Assembly (NCBI RefSeq): GCF_030403435.1
Contig: NZ_JAUEPH010000005.1
Span: forward strand, 1-64,000
From: Algoriphagus sediminis
Lineage (GTDB): Bacteria; Bacteroidota; Bacteroidia; Cytophagales; Cyclobacteriaceae
DNA length: 64,000 nucleotides
Direction of reading: 5' to 3'
Under the pieces are notes generated by a model. It was not told the origin of the DNA. It saw only the letters and a list, made by a program, of their open reading frames with translations, and ran no database searches. Positions 1 to 9,594 of this stretch are shown piece by piece (position 1 is the first letter of the stretch; the number at the start of each line of letters is the position of its first letter). A program made the position numbers and the translations under genes.

Positions 1-57
1 TCAAGCTTCAGCTACACAGGTCGAAAGAAGAAAGTGGATACGATGGAAGAGGAGTAA
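1..57 (+). CDS. C-terminal tail of an unidentified protein (5' truncated)
   Basis: An open frame from the first base of the window ends in TAA at 55-57 and gives an 18-residue tail that is Ser/Tyr/Lys rich and ends in three Glu residues. It is followed 39 bases later by a strong intrinsic terminator, which fits the end of a rightward gene. The fragment is too short to assign to a family, and its being coding at all is an inference from the frame and the terminator. Confidence 0.4.
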   Translation, partial: SSFSYTGRKKKVDTMEEE

Positions 58-96
58 TCCTCAGCCAAGAATAATTCAAGACTTAACATAACACAG

Positions 97-122
97 AAAG
101 CCCCTCATTTGAGGGGCTTTTG
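97..122. terminator. Bidirectional intrinsic terminator
   Basis: A perfect 10-bp stem (97-106 with 111-120) with an ATTT loop is bordered by A residues on the left and T residues on the right. It lies between the rightward partial gene ending at 57 and the leftward rluF ending at 124, so it can serve both converging units. Confidence 0.8.
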
Positions 123-123
123 T

Positions 124-858
124 TTATCCGTCAAATGTCTTTGAGGAGTCTGAGGTTAGTTCATTGATTTTTGCTAGTTCGTCAGGCGTCAGGTCACGCC
201 ATTTTCCGACAGGTATGTCAAGCATTACGTTCATGATCCTTACCCTTTTTAGTTGCTTTACACTGTAGCCAAAATATTCACACATTCTCCGGATTTGCCT
301 ATTTAGGCCTTGTGTCAAAATAATCCGGAATTTGAATTTACTGAGTTTAGATATAGTACAAGGTTGGGTAATGGTATCAAGAATCGGAACACCTTTGGCC
401 ATGCCTTTAAGAAATTGAGCATTAATAGGTTTATCAACCGTCACGATATACTCCTTCTCATGATTGTTTTTGGCCCTGAGGATTTTGTTAACAATGTCTC
501 CATCACTGGTTAGAAAAATCAACCCTTCACTTTCTTTGTCTAATCTTCCAATAGGAAATATTCTTTTTGGGTGTTTGATAAAGTCAATAATGTTGTCTTT
601 TTCTACTCTGGTATCTGTAGTACAAACAATTCCAACTGGCTTATTGAAAGCAATATATGTGTGATCTTGGGTGGGCTTTCCTATCGGCTTTCCATCGACT
701 GTGACCGTATCCCCTGGCTTTACTTTAGTCCCTAACTCAGGCTTTTTTCCATTAATCCGAATTCTGCCTTGTTCCAGGAGTTTATCACCTTCTCTCCTGG
801 AGCAATACCCAACCTCGCTCAGGTATTTATTGATGCGAATGGAATCAGATTCGCTCAC
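124..858 (-). CDS. rluF: 23S rRNA pseudouridine synthase RluF-like
   Basis: This 244-residue protein belongs to the RsuA/RluB/E/F branch of pseudouridine synthases, which isomerise specific uridines in ribosomal RNA. An S4 RNA-binding domain lies at about residues 7-55 ([17 protein letters not shown]). The catalytic domain follows, with the family motif [10 protein letters not shown], in which Asp107 is the expected nucleophile. The later [12 protein letters not shown] segment is typical of RluF, whose known target is U2604 of 23S rRNA. The RluF-over-RluB/E choice rests on this motif and the short length. It lies 8 bp downstream of the M23 peptidase gene on the same strand and is probably cotranscribed with it. 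Confidence 0.9.
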   Translation of the reverse strand: MSESDSIRINKYLSEVGYCSRREGDKLLEQGRIRINGKKPELGTKVKPGDTVTVDGKPIGKPTQDHTYIAFNKPVGIVCTTDTRVEKDNIIDFIKHPKRIFPIGRLDKESEGLIFLTSDGDIVNKILRAKNNHEKEYIVTVDKPINAQFLKGMAKGVPILDTITQPCTISKLSKFKFRIILTQGLNRQIRRMCEYFGYSVKQLKRVRIMNVMLDIPVGKWRDLTPDELAKINELTSDSSKTFDG

Positions 859-866
859 GGTGGTTT

Positions 867-2174
867 TTAGTCAAGTGTAGAAACTGGCTCAGCCATAGTT
901 TCTTTTTCTGCCAATAGCCTCTGCTGATCTTCAGGGAAAGGAATAGAAGCGAGTAGCTGTAAATATTGAGATTTTGTTGATTCGAAGGCAACCAAGTTTT
1001 CTGGAAGAATTGGCTCCGATGGCGGGATCTTTTCCTTTAGCCAATCCACTTGTTTTCCATGCTTCCAAAATCGAAAACAAAGGTGTGGACCTGTCGCTAA
1101 ACCAGTACTTCCTACGTATCCTATCACCTGTCCTTGCTTCACTCTTGTTCCTGGCTTCATGCCTTTCGCAATCTTTGACATGTGCAGATATTGGGTGGTG
1201 TAAGTAGCGTTATGCTTTATTTTGACGTAGTTTCCATTACCTCGGTGGTAGGTAGCATGGGTAACGGTTCCATCGCCCACCGCCCTGATTTCAGTACCTG
1301 TGGCCGCAGCATAGTCAGTTCCTAAGTGAGGCTTATATCTTTTTTGTACAGGATGGAATCTTCTAAGATTGTATCTTGAGCTGATTCGGGTAAATTTTAC
1401 TGGATCTCTCAGGAATGCCTTTTTCAAACTTTCACCCTCTGCATCGAAGAAATTCCATTCACCATTTTGCTCAAAAGGAATCGCATGATAGGTCTGTCCT
1501 TTGTGCTCGAACAGAGCAGTTTCGATTCCTTCAATTCCCACAACCTGACCGTCAATGACTTTCTCTTTAAAGGAGACTTTATATTTATCGCCTTTTTGCA
1601 GTCCCTGAAAATCAACGGACCAACCGTAAAGATCAGCGAAGAGGTCAATAAGTTCTGGAGAAACTTCCTGCTTAACCATATCTACATAAAGACTTGTGTT
1701 GATTAAACCGGCTACTTCTCTTTTTCTTAATTCAACAGGCTTTTCAATTTTATAAATGTCAAGCGAGTCAAGGTCGAATACCACAAACTCCACCGGATTG
1801 GGTTCATAAATAAAATATTTGGCCACAGCCGAGTCCCCTGGCGTTAGAATAGTAAATTTCCTATTCGATTTAATCTTTCTGACATCGAAAATTTCCTTTG
1901 ACTTTTTCGCTAATTCGTCAATCGTCGCGAAAGAAACATTGAACGGGCTGAGAATGGATGATAGTGTCTGGTTTCTCTTAACTTCACCCTCTACAATATT
2001 TAAACCGGTCACATCAATTCCGTAAACCAGGTTTTCCTTATTCTCTATTACCTCTTCTTCTGGGATCTCGACAGCAATTTCTTCTGGTTTGCTGGCACTA
2101 TCGAAAAAATAAAAAACTGAAAGTGTAATTATTGAAACTATACCGGCTGTCAAGGCCATCCACTTTTTATTCAT
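867..2174 (-). CDS. M23 family metallopeptidase (LytM-type murein endopeptidase)
   Basis: This 435-residue envelope protein has one N-terminal hydrophobic segment (about residues 7-25) that acts as a signal anchor or uncleaved signal. A long middle region (about 45-265) resembles the Csd3/NlpD-like N-terminal domain that shields the active site in this family. The C-terminal LytM domain holds the zinc motif HLGTD (His283, Asp287), a QYLHMSK segment with the catalytic His, and GPHLCFRFW with the final His ligand. M23 enzymes cut peptide cross-links in peptidoglycan. All zinc ligands are present, so it should be active. A tail of about 50 residues follows the domain. It lies just upstream of rluF on the same strand, an unrelated housekeeping neighbour. 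Confidence 0.9.
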   Translation of the reverse strand: MNKKWMALTAGIVSIITLSVFYFFDSASKPEEIAVEIPEEEVIENKENLVYGIDVTGLNIVEGEVKRNQTLSSILSPFNVSFATIDELAKKSKEIFDVRKIKSNRKFTILTPGDSAVAKYFIYEPNPVEFVVFDLDSLDIYKIEKPVELRKREVAGLINTSLYVDMVKQEVSPELIDLFADLYGWSVDFQGLQKGDKYKVSFKEKVIDGQVVGIEGIETALFEHKGQTYHAIPFEQNGEWNFFDAEGESLKKAFLRDPVKFTRISSRYNLRRFHPVQKRYKPHLGTDYAAATGTEIRAVGDGTVTHATYHRGNGNYVKIKHNATYTTQYLHMSKIAKGMKPGTRVKQGQVIGYVGSTGLATGPHLCFRFWKHGKQVDWLKEKIPPSEPILPENLVAFESTKSQYLQLLASIPFPEDQQRLLAEKETMAEPVSTLD

Positions 2175-2230
2175 CCGCGCGTCTGATTTGAAGTAATTGA
2201 GGAAGTTAGATTTTTTTAATTAACTAGCTA

Positions 2231-2238
2231 CAAAAGTA
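2231..2238 (-). promoter_or_regulatory. -7 box of the M23 peptidase promoter
   Basis: Read on the minus strand this is TACTTTTG, a full match to the Bacteroidetes -7 consensus TAnnTTTG, 57 bases before the start codon of the M23 gene. I saw no good -33 TTTG at the usual distance, so the call is tentative. Confidence 0.4.
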
Positions 2239-2342
2239 ACGGTTTTTTAATACCCGATATTTTGAAAGCTCCACAAAAACTAGCAAAAATCATTCCCTGA
2301 TCCAGAAGAGAGGAAGAAGAGATCAAATTTTAGGGAATTTAC

Positions 2343-2371
2343 TTTGCATCTTTTTCAATTAGTTATCTTTG
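2343..2371 (+). promoter_or_regulatory. Promoter of aspS
   Basis: A -33 element TTTG (2343-2346) and a -7 element TATCTTTG (2364-2371) are separated by 17 nt, matching the Bacteroidetes sigma-ABfr-type promoter. The expected transcription start near 2377 leaves a short leader before the aspS ATG at 2394. Confidence 0.65.
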
Positions 2372-2393
2372 CGGCCGAATAAAAGTTTGAAAA

Positions 2394-4148
2394 ATGCTTA
2401 GAACACACAATTGCGGGGAGCTTAGATTGGATCAAGTAGGAAGTCAGGTCACATTGTCCGGATGGGTACAAAGAGTCCGTGACAAAGGAGGTTTGATCTG
2501 GGTGGATCTGAGAGATCGGTATGGTCTTACTCAGCTTATTTTTGAAGAAGGATCTACCGATCCAAAGCTTTTGGAAAAGGCTGCTGATTTAGGTCGTGAA
2601 TTTGTGCTTCAGGCGAAAGGTGAGGTGATAGAAAGGACTTCGAAAAACCCGAATCTTCCAACAGGAGAAATTGAAATAAAGGTAACTGAGTTGGAAGTGC
2701 TTAATCCTGCAAAGCTTCCTCCATTTCTTATCGAAGATGAAACCGATGGGGGTGAAGAACTTAGAATGAAATATAGATATCTCGATCTAAGGAGAAATGT
2801 CATTCGTGAAAAACTACAGCTAAGACATAGAATGATGCAAGAGACCAGAAAGTATATGGACTCTGCTGATTTCATTGAAGTGGAAACCCCTGTTTTGATT
2901 AAGTCAACTCCTGAAGGTGCGCGTGATTTTATTGTTCCGAGCAGAGTAAACCAGGGTGAGTTTTATGCATTGCCTCAATCTCCTCAGACCTTCAAGCAGC
3001 TATTAATGGTGAGTGGTTTTGATCGTTATTTTCAAATCGTAAAATGTTTTCGGGATGAGGATTTGCGGGCAGACAGACAGCCAGAGTTTACCCAGATAGA
3101 CTGCGAAATGTCATTCGTGGATCAGGAGGATATTCTAGAAACATTTGAGGGTTTGACAAAACATTTATTCAGGACAGTGAGAGGAATCGAACTGGAAGAA
3201 GTAAAAAGAATGTCTTACGCTAATGCGATGAAATGGTATGGAAATGATAAGCCTGATTTGCGTTTTGGAATGCGTTTCCAGGAGCTGAATGATTTAATGC
3301 AGGGAAAAGGATTTGGGATTTTTGACCAGGCAGAGAAAATTCTGGGTATTTGTGCAGTGGGAGCGGGAACCTACACCAGAAAGCAGTTAGATGCTTTGAC
3401 GGATTGGGTTAAACGTCCTCAGATTGGTGCCAAGGGCTTGGTCTATATAAAATATAATGAGGACGGGACATTAAAGTCTACTGTGGGTAAATTCTATTCT
3501 GAGGATGATTTGAAGCAGGTGGCAAAGCGATTCGACGCTCAACCGGGTGACTTAATTCTGATTCTGAGTGGAGATACTAATCCTGTGAGAAAGCAGATGT
3601 CGGAATTGAGGCTTAAGATGGGAGATGAACTTGGTTTGAGGGATAAGAATGTTTTCAAACCACTATGGGTTGTAGATTTTCCATTGCTTGAGTGGGACGA
3701 GGAGACTGGTAGATACCATGCAATGCACCACCCTTTCACATCCCCTAAAAAGGAAGACATACCTCTTTTAGATTCTAATCCAGGAGAAGTAAGAGCTAAT
3801 GCTTATGATTTGGTAATTAATGGAGTGGAAATCGGAGGGGGATCCATAAGGATTCATGATAAGAAAACTCAAAGTACCATGTTTAAGCATTTGGGTTTTA
3901 CTAGTGAAGAAGCGAATGAGCAATTCGGGTTTTTAATGGAAGCTTTTGAATATGGAGCACCGCCCCATGGTGGAATTGCTTTCGGGTTTGACCGGCTATG
4001 TGCCATCTTTGGGGGATCAGATTCGATCCGTGATTACATCGCATTCCCGAAGAATAATTCCGGCCGGGATGTGATGATAGATTCACCTAGTGCCATAGGC
4101 CAAGAGCAGCTAGATGAGTTATCGATTCAATTGAAAAATAAAAAGTAA
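2394..4148 (+). CDS. aspS: Aspartyl-tRNA synthetase
   Basis: This cytoplasmic class IIb synthetase charges tRNA-Asp with aspartate using ATP. At 584 residues it has the length of bacterial-type AspRS. An N-terminal OB-fold anticodon-binding domain (about 1-110) is followed by the class II catalytic core. The core includes motif 2 starting at Phe219 ([18 protein letters not shown]) and motif 3 at 527-535 (GIAFGFDRL). The bacterial GAD insertion lies between them, at about 285-420. The ATG start is supported by a promoter 23 bases upstream. A terminator immediately follows, so the gene appears monocistronic. The enzyme is relevant to the two GUC-anticodon tRNA-like genes near 29 kb, because AspRS reads the GUC anticodon and G73. 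Confidence 0.97.
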   Translation: MLRTHNCGELRLDQVGSQVTLSGWVQRVRDKGGLIWVDLRDRYGLTQLIFEEGSTDPKLLEKAADLGREFVLQAKGEVIERTSKNPNLPTGEIEIKVTELEVLNPAKLPPFLIEDETDGGEELRMKYRYLDLRRNVIREKLQLRHRMMQETRKYMDSADFIEVETPVLIKSTPEGARDFIVPSRVNQGEFYALPQSPQTFKQLLMVSGFDRYFQIVKCFRDEDLRADRQPEFTQIDCEMSFVDQEDILETFEGLTKHLFRTVRGIELEEVKRMSYANAMKWYGNDKPDLRFGMRFQELNDLMQGKGFGIFDQAEKILGICAVGAGTYTRKQLDALTDWVKRPQIGAKGLVYIKYNEDGTLKSTVGKFYSEDDLKQVAKRFDAQPGDLILILSGDTNPVRKQMSELRLKMGDELGLRDKNVFKPLWVVDFPLLEWDEETGRYHAMHHPFTSPKKEDIPLLDSNPGEVRANAYDLVINGVEIGGGSIRIHDKKTQSTMFKHLGFTSEEANEQFGFLMEAFEYGAPPHGGIAFGFDRLCAIFGGSDSIRDYIAFPKNNSGRDVMIDSPSAIGQEQLDELSIQLKNKK

Positions 4149-4152
4149 AAGG

Positions 4153-4176
4153 ATGAGGCTTCGGCCTCATTTTTTT
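4153..4176. terminator. Intrinsic terminator between aspS and the YhhN gene
   Basis: A 7-bp perfect stem (4153-4159 with 4164-4170) with a TTCG tetraloop is followed by six T residues. It ends aspS and overlaps the stop codon of the convergent gene at 4167. An A-rich stretch on the left side may let it work in both directions. Confidence 0.8.
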
Positions 4177-4862
4177 ATGGGGTTCAGGATATGGGTGCGA
4201 ATTCCCATAACTATAAGTAGCTGGGCGATGGCATAGGTCCCCATAATCATTATATCACTTTCGGGGTGATACTCGTAGAATTTGTTCAAGGCAATAATAG
4301 CATCAGATATTAGAAAGAAAGCCCCTCCAATGAATACCTGCCAAAATGAGACTGGATTACAGTTCTTAAATCGCTCTCTGGCTGTGGTCAGCATCATCAC
4401 GATTACAATAATGTAAATGGCAACCGGTATTTTCAATGATCCCAGATTCGGGTTGATCAGGTAGAATACAAAAGCCCCTACAAAGTAAATCGGCAGGTTG
4501 AGAAAAAAAGTCCGGATAAAATTTACTTTTCCAATTCGCTCTGGGTTGTATTGAGCTACTTTAAAACCAATGATGTAGCATCCCTGGGCAATGAGAAAAC
4601 TGCCCAAACCATAGATAAAAAGGTTCTCCCAAAGCAAAAGTACATCTCCAATCCAGCTAAAAATCAAAGCACTCAAAATAGCTTTCCCGAGTAGAGTACC
4701 TCGGATTGGCTTTGATAGCTGGAAGAAATAAATAATTAATCCAATAAGGATGAATGGCTTTGAGTATATCCTAGACTCAGCATTACCTTCTACCAGAAAG
4801 GCCAAATCCACGAGGGTGGCGATCAGGAATAAATACAGCCATATGATATTTTTATCTTTCAA
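4167..4862 (-). CDS. YhhN family membrane protein (lysoplasmalogenase-like)
   Basis: This 231-residue integral membrane protein has about eight hydrophobic segments. The family signature is visible around residues 68-105: an SWIGDVLLL segment, then FLIAQGCYIIGF. Members of the YhhN/TMEM86 family include lysoplasmalogenases, which hydrolyse the vinyl-ether bond of lysoplasmalogen. Whether this bacterial copy has that activity is inferred from the family only. It stands alone, convergent with aspS. Confidence 0.85.
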   Translation of the reverse strand: MKDKNIIWLYLFLIATLVDLAFLVEGNAESRIYSKPFILIGLIIYFFQLSKPIRGTLLGKAILSALIFSWIGDVLLLWENLFIYGLGSFLIAQGCYIIGFKVAQYNPERIGKVNFIRTFFLNLPIYFVGAFVFYLINPNLGSLKIPVAIYIIVIVMMLTTARERFKNCNPVSFWQVFIGGAFFLISDAIIALNKFYEYHPESDIMIMGTYAIAQLLIVMGIRTHILNPIKK

Positions 4863-5168
4863 TCTTCGAAAATATTCAAGGAGGGTATGAGTTCGAGTCT
4901 AGGAATCAAACAAAATAGGAAAGATAAATCAGATAATTAACAAAAATTCACAAAATAAAAAATCGTTATTTAGCAAAAATTTGAAATATAAGTTTGATGA
5001 CTTATTAAATTCAGTAACTCAAACAAATTAAATTTTTCTTCTAATGTTAATTTTTTGTTAATTTTTGTAAAAAAAAGTAGATAAAATTAATTTAAACAAC
5101 TGGCTAAAAAGAAGTTGTAATTTTTACATTTGTGCAACTTTTGAACATCAATATTTAATCAACTAAAG
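4863..5168. other. AT-rich intergenic region between two divergent genes
   Basis: About 305 bases, very A/T rich, separate the YhhN gene from the TonB-dependent receptor. The only element I can support is the receptor's -7 box near the right end. No reading frame or strong hairpin is evident in the rest. Confidence 0.6.
5125..5132 (+). promoter_or_regulatory. -7 box of the TonB-dependent receptor promoter
   Basis: TACATTTG matches TAnnTTTG exactly and sits 36 bases before the receptor start codon. A clear TTTG at -33 is missing. The placement fits a start of transcription near 5138. Confidence 0.5.
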
Positions 5169-8100
5169 ATGAGAAAAAATCTACTTAAACCTTTGATCGT
5201 CACTTTGATTGCTGTTTTTGCAAGCACGGTGGCTTTCTCCCAAGGTGTAACCACTGCCAGTATCCGTGGATCCGTGGTGGATCAAACGGGTGAAGCACTC
5301 CCAGGTGCCAACGTGGTGGCGACACATGAGCCTTCTGGTACCCGATATGGGGCTGTAAGTAATCTTGAGGGAAGATTTGTTCTTCCAAACATGCGTGTAG
5401 GTGGTCCTTACACGGTCATCGTTTCTTTCGTGGGCTTTGAAGATCAGACTTTCGAAGGAATAGTTCTTGGACTAGGTCAGCAATATACAATCAATGCTGA
5501 ATTAGCTGATGGCTTAGAACTTGAAGCTGTAGAAGTGATAGCCAGTCAGGATGCAGTGATGAATTCAGACAGAACAGGTGCTTCACTGAACCTAAATAAT
5601 GAAACCATCAATGCATTACCTACCGTCAACAGGAGTATCAATGATTTTACTCGATTGACTCCTCAGTCAAACGGAACTTCATTTGCAGGTACTTCTAACC
5701 GATTCAATAACTACACAATTGACGGAAATATTTACAACAATAACTTTGGACTAGGCTCAGGACAATTTGCAGGATCTAACCCGATTTCATTGGATGCAAT
5801 AGAAGAAGTGCAAGTAAACCTAGCTCCATTTGATGTAAGGCAGGCAGGCTTTACAGGTGCATCTGTGAATGCAATCACCAAATCCGGTACTAATGAGTTT
5901 TCTGGGTCGGCTTACTACTTCTTGAGAAATGATCAGATGATCGGCGATAAAGTAGGAGATACACGACTTCCAATAGACGATTCAAAGAATGAAATTGTTG
6001 GCTTCCGTCTTGGTGGCCCAATTATTAAGAATAAACTTTTCTTTTTCGTTTCATACGAGGAAGAAACTGAGGCTGTTCCAAGCTTTACAAAAGTTGCTGC
6101 AAGACCTGGCTTAGAGCCTGATGGATTGACTGTATCTAGAGTTCAAGCATCAGATTTGGATTTTATCAGAGAAAATCTGAGAAATATTTACGATTATGAG
6201 ACAGGTCCTTATGAAGGTTATCCTTTTGCTTCTGAGCAAACTAGGTTTAATGCAAGATTGGATTGGAACATCAATGACAGGCATAACCTTTCTGTTCGAT
6301 ACAACAACTACACAGCGTTTACAGATGTACCTACCAATCGTAATTCCATTCGCTTCATTTCTACCCGATATAGAAATACTTCCAGGACCGGAATAGAGGC
6401 GATGAACTTTAGAAATTCAAATTATACGAATGATAGAAATGTATCTTCATGGGTGGCTGAATTGAACTCCAGAATCGGCACAAATATGTCTAACCAGATC
6501 AATATTGGTTACACATCCATAACGGATCCAAAAAGAGGAATACCTGGTGGACAGGCGTTCCCTTTCATTGAAATTCTTGAACCAGATGAGGCCGGTAACT
6601 TACTTTACTACACTTCAGTAGGAAATGAGCTATTTACCGTGGGGAACTTATTGGAGAATAATATCTTCAACTTTACTGATAACTTCTCCCTTTTCAAAGG
6701 AAACCATACTTACACATTTGGTGTGAATTTCGAGTACATGACCTTTGATAACGCTTTTAATCCAACCTTCAATGGACATTACAGATTCCTCTCCTATGAT
6801 TCCTTCGTGGAAACTGTAATCAACAGAACTCCTGGTACATACCCAGAGACTTTTGCTACCTCATTTGCTTTGGATGGATCAACTACTCCTCCTACTGATC
6901 AGACTGCTTTTGGTCAGGTCGGACTTTATGTACAGGATGAATGGCAGGCAACTCAAAACCTGAAATTGACCGGTGGTTTAAGAGTGGATTTCCCATTCTA
7001 TCCAATCGACATCCCAAGAAACGAGCTTCTGGATGATTTGAATAAAACATTCGAAACTCCAAGCGGAACGATTACTCCAGACGTAAGTACTTTCCCAAAG
7101 GTAAACCCACTATGGTCCCCACGTGTCGGATTTAACTGGGATGCTAAGGGTGATAGAACCACTCAGGTAAGAGGTGGTACAGGTATTTTCTCTGGAAGAA
7201 TTCCATTCGTATGGCTTTCAAACCAGGTAAATGGTTCTGGAGTAGTAAGAGGTGGAATTGGTTACGAGGGAGAAGAAGTGGTTGAAGCATTTGGTCCTAA
7301 TTATGTGTTTAATCCAGACGTGACCTTTGGTAACCCAGAAAACCCAGGACAGTCTCTTTCCAATGAGTTGAACCTGACGGACGAGGAGTTCAAACTTCCT
7401 CAAGTTTGGAGAACAAACCTTGCTGTAGACCAAGTGCTTCCATTTGGAATCATCGGTACTTTGGAATTTATCTATTCGAGAGATGTTTCCACACCTATAG
7501 CTTACAACGCCGTTTTGAGAACTCCTGATGGAACCCTTGCGGGTCCTGATCAAAGACCATATTGGGAGGGTACAAACTATTCTAATGATCCTGATTTCAG
7601 GAATGTGTTCTTCCTTACTAATGCACAGGAAAATGCAAACTACTATTCCATCACAGCTCAACTTCAGAAGTCATTTGAAAGTGGTTGGAATGTGATGGCA
7701 GCCTACACTAGATCAAGATCACAGGATCTTGATGCAGCAGGAGGTTCTCAGGCAGTATCACTATGGCCAGCGGCAGTAGCAAGTGACAGAAATAATCCAG
7801 CTCTCGGTTTTTCCAGATTTGATGTTCCAAACAGAGTGATTGGTAATCTTTCTTATCAGTCTGATAATACAACGATCTCGTTGTTTTACGAAGGTTCTGA
7901 TGCGGGTAGATTCTCTTACACTTATGCGGGCAACTTTGGGGATGCTTCTGATCGTCTGATGTATATTCCAAATAGTGCAAGCGAGTTGAATTTTGAAGAG
8001 TTTGAATTAGGAGGAAGAACCATCACCGCCGCAGAGCAAGCGACACTTTTCGATGCCTATATTGAGCAGGATGACTATTTGAGAGAAAACAGAGGTTCTG

Positions 8101-8438
8101 TGGCAGAGAGAAATGGTGCGGTAAGACCTTGGTTGAATAGATTTGATTTCAGAATTCTTCAGGATTTGGTATTTACCAAGGATCAGAAGAATAGACTTCA
8201 GCTGTCCATCGATATCTTAAACATAGGAAACTTGTTCAACTCTGAATGGGGCGTTCCACAATTTGCTAATCAGGAAAACCCGCTTAGCTACAGAGGAAGA
8301 AACCAATTGAATGAACCAGTGTATAGGCTAACCACCATCCCTGGTACTTCTGATTTCCCAACAGAGACTTTCAGAACTTCTACTTCCTTCAGTGATACAT
8401 GGAGAATGCAAGTGGGTGTCAGATATATTTTCAACTAA
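5169..8438 (+). CDS. Oar-like TonB-dependent outer-membrane receptor
   Basis: This 1089-residue outer-membrane protein starts with a signal peptide (cleavage likely after the FSQ at about residue 25). Next comes a carboxypeptidase-regulatory-like beta-sandwich (about 30-115), including GSVVDQTGEALPGANVVAT. A plug region follows (about 125-245), containing NNYTIDGNIYNN and a SVNAITKSGTNEFSGSAYYF segment. The rest is a large beta-barrel ending in the aromatic-rich strand RMQVGVRYIFN. This layout matches the Oar/TonB-dependent family common in Bacteroidetes and Myxococcus. The substrate cannot be read from the sequence. No SusD-like partner is adjacent, which argues against a standard glycan-uptake locus. 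A terminator follows directly. Confidence 0.9.
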   Translation: MRKNLLKPLIVTLIAVFASTVAFSQGVTTASIRGSVVDQTGEALPGANVVATHEPSGTRYGAVSNLEGRFVLPNMRVGGPYTVIVSFVGFEDQTFEGIVLGLGQQYTINAELADGLELEAVEVIASQDAVMNSDRTGASLNLNNETINALPTVNRSINDFTRLTPQSNGTSFAGTSNRFNNYTIDGNIYNNNFGLGSGQFAGSNPISLDAIEEVQVNLAPFDVRQAGFTGASVNAITKSGTNEFSGSAYYFLRNDQMIGDKVGDTRLPIDDSKNEIVGFRLGGPIIKNKLFFFVSYEEETEAVPSFTKVAARPGLEPDGLTVSRVQASDLDFIRENLRNIYDYETGPYEGYPFASEQTRFNARLDWNINDRHNLSVRYNNYTAFTDVPTNRNSIRFISTRYRNTSRTGIEAMNFRNSNYTNDRNVSSWVAELNSRIGTNMSNQINIGYTSITDPKRGIPGGQAFPFIEILEPDEAGNLLYYTSVGNELFTVGNLLENNIFNFTDNFSLFKGNHTYTFGVNFEYMTFDNAFNPTFNGHYRFLSYDSFVETVINRTPGTYPETFATSFALDGSTTPPTDQTAFGQVGLYVQDEWQATQNLKLTGGLRVDFPFYPIDIPRNELLDDLNKTFETPSGTITPDVSTFPKVNPLWSPRVGFNWDAKGDRTTQVRGGTGIFSGRIPFVWLSNQVNGSGVVRGGIGYEGEEVVEAFGPNYVFNPDVTFGNPENPGQSLSNELNLTDEEFKLPQVWRTNLAVDQVLPFGIIGTLEFIYSRDVSTPIAYNAVLRTPDGTLAGPDQRPYWEGTNYSNDPDFRNVFFLTNAQENANYYSITAQLQKSFESGWNVMAAYTRSRSQDLDAAGGSQAVSLWPAAVASDRNNPALGFSRFDVPNRVIGNLSYQSDNTTISLFYEGSDAGRFSYTYAGNFGDASDRLMYIPNSASELNFEEFELGGRTITAAEQATLFDAYIEQDDYLRENRGSVAERNGAVRPWLNRFDFRILQDLVFTKDQKNRLQLSIDILNIGNLFNSEWGVPQFANQENPLSYRGRNQLNEPVYRLTTIPGTSDFPTETFRTSTSFSDTWRMQVGVRYIFN

Positions 8439-8456
8439 TATCAATCCAGATATTTT

Positions 8457-8488
8457 AAAAAAAGCATCCTGAAAGGGATGCTTTTTTT
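8457..8488 (+). terminator. Intrinsic terminator of the TonB-dependent receptor gene
   Basis: A GCATCC/GGATGC stem (8464-8469 with 8476-8481), extended by seven A:T pairs and followed by seven T residues, lies 19 bases after the receptor stop codon. Confidence 0.85.
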
Positions 8489-8495
8489 ATTTTTG
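8488..8495 (+). promoter_or_regulatory. Candidate -7 box for the first DUF481 gene
   Basis: TATTTTTG matches TAnnTTTG and overlaps the T-tract of the preceding terminator. Transcription would start near 8501. That leaves the in-frame ATG at 8478 upstream of the transcript and favours the ATG at 8520. No convincing -33 element is visible. Confidence 0.35.
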
Positions 8496-8519
8496 CTTCT
8501 TCACCAACCTTTAGCAGTT

Positions 8520-9584
8520 ATGCGAAAAATTTTTGTACTCTTGATTTTGACATTTGTTCTTGGCTATGAGGTCTCAGCACAGACTGACTCTTTGGTCTTG
8601 AAGAACAAGAATTACATCGTAGGAGAGATAAAATCAATGGATCGAGGAGTATTGACCATTGAAACAGACTACTCCGATTCTGACTTTAAGGTGACCTGGC
8701 TTGAAATTGCTGAGATTTATTCAAATGTAAATTTTTTAATTTCCACGACTGAAGGGGTTCGATATAATGGAAAGCTAAATACAACGGAGGAGGGACAAGT
8801 GCGAATCGATTACTATAACCCTGACAAAATAATAAAAATGAAAAAAGCCGATGAGGAGGATGAACCAACAGACTTTGTCGCCTTTGTCCCAATTGCAGAC
8901 ATCGTTTACTTGAATTCTTTAGACGAGGGTTTCTGGAGCCGATTATCTGCTAATATTGATTTTGGATGGAGCCTTACAAGAGCAAATAACCTTAGACAAG
9001 TAAGCTTGAGAAGTGGTCTGGGCTATCTGGCAAATAGGTGGAAAGCCTCGGCAAGCGTCAACTCGCTTTCGTCTTCTCAGAACGAAGTAGAGGATATCAG
9101 AAGAACCGATGGAGGAGTGGCATTTAATTTCTTTTTACCTAAAGATTGGTTCCTGGCTTACAATTTTACCTTTTTATCTAATACTGAACAGCTGCTAGAT
9201 TTAAGAACAGGAAATAAACTGTCAGTGGGTAAGTATTTCACCAGAACTAATCGAACTTACTTCGCTTTTCAGGTAGGAGCTAACTTTAACAATGAAGTCT
9301 TTCTTGATGATACACCGACTCGGCAATCGGGTGAAGCATTTATTGGTTCGGAGTTAAATCTTTATGATATAGGTGATTTTAACCTTTTAACCAATGTCGC
9401 GGTATACCCGAGTTTATCAGAGAAAGGCAGATTAAGAACGGATTTTGCTCTTGACGTTAAATATGATTTTCTAGATGATTTCTATGTGAAATTCGGAACT
9501 ACACTGAACTATGATAATCAGCCTGTAGAAGGCGCTCCAACTCTAGATTACATTTTTCAAACTACAGTAGGTTGGGAGCTTTAA
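8520..9584 (+). CDS. DUF481 family outer-membrane protein, copy 1
   Basis: This 354-residue protein has a clear signal peptide (MRKIFVLLILTFVLGYEVSAQ). An N-terminal part (about 22-140) resembles a small beta domain. The C-terminal DUF481/YdiY-like region (about 150-354) alternates aromatic strands and ends in VGWEL, as outer-membrane barrels do. The frame is open back to an ATG at 8478, but that start would lie inside the receptor terminator and precede a candidate -7 box, so I use 8520, where the signal peptide begins. A paralogue follows about 10 bases downstream. The function of DUF481 proteins is unknown; some are called salt-induced outer-membrane proteins. Confidence 0.85.
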   Translation: MRKIFVLLILTFVLGYEVSAQTDSLVLKNKNYIVGEIKSMDRGVLTIETDYSDSDFKVTWLEIAEIYSNVNFLISTTEGVRYNGKLNTTEEGQVRIDYYNPDKIIKMKKADEEDEPTDFVAFVPIADIVYLNSLDEGFWSRLSANIDFGWSLTRANNLRQVSLRSGLGYLANRWKASASVNSLSSSQNEVEDIRRTDGGVAFNFFLPKDWFLAYNFTFLSNTEQLLDLRTGNKLSVGKYFTRTNRTYFAFQVGANFNNEVFLDDTPTRQSGEAFIGSELNLYDIGDFNLLTNVAVYPSLSEKGRLRTDFALDVKYDFLDDFYVKFGTTLNYDNQPVEGAPTLDYIFQTTVGWEL

Positions 9585-9594
9585 ATTGGCTTTG

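Noticed and set aside
8478..8519. Upstream ATG start for the first DUF481 gene
   Set aside because: It lies within the preceding terminator, and the natural signal peptide starts at 8520.
9586..9594. TTG start for the second DUF481 gene
   Set aside because: The ATG three codons later gives a normal signal peptide.
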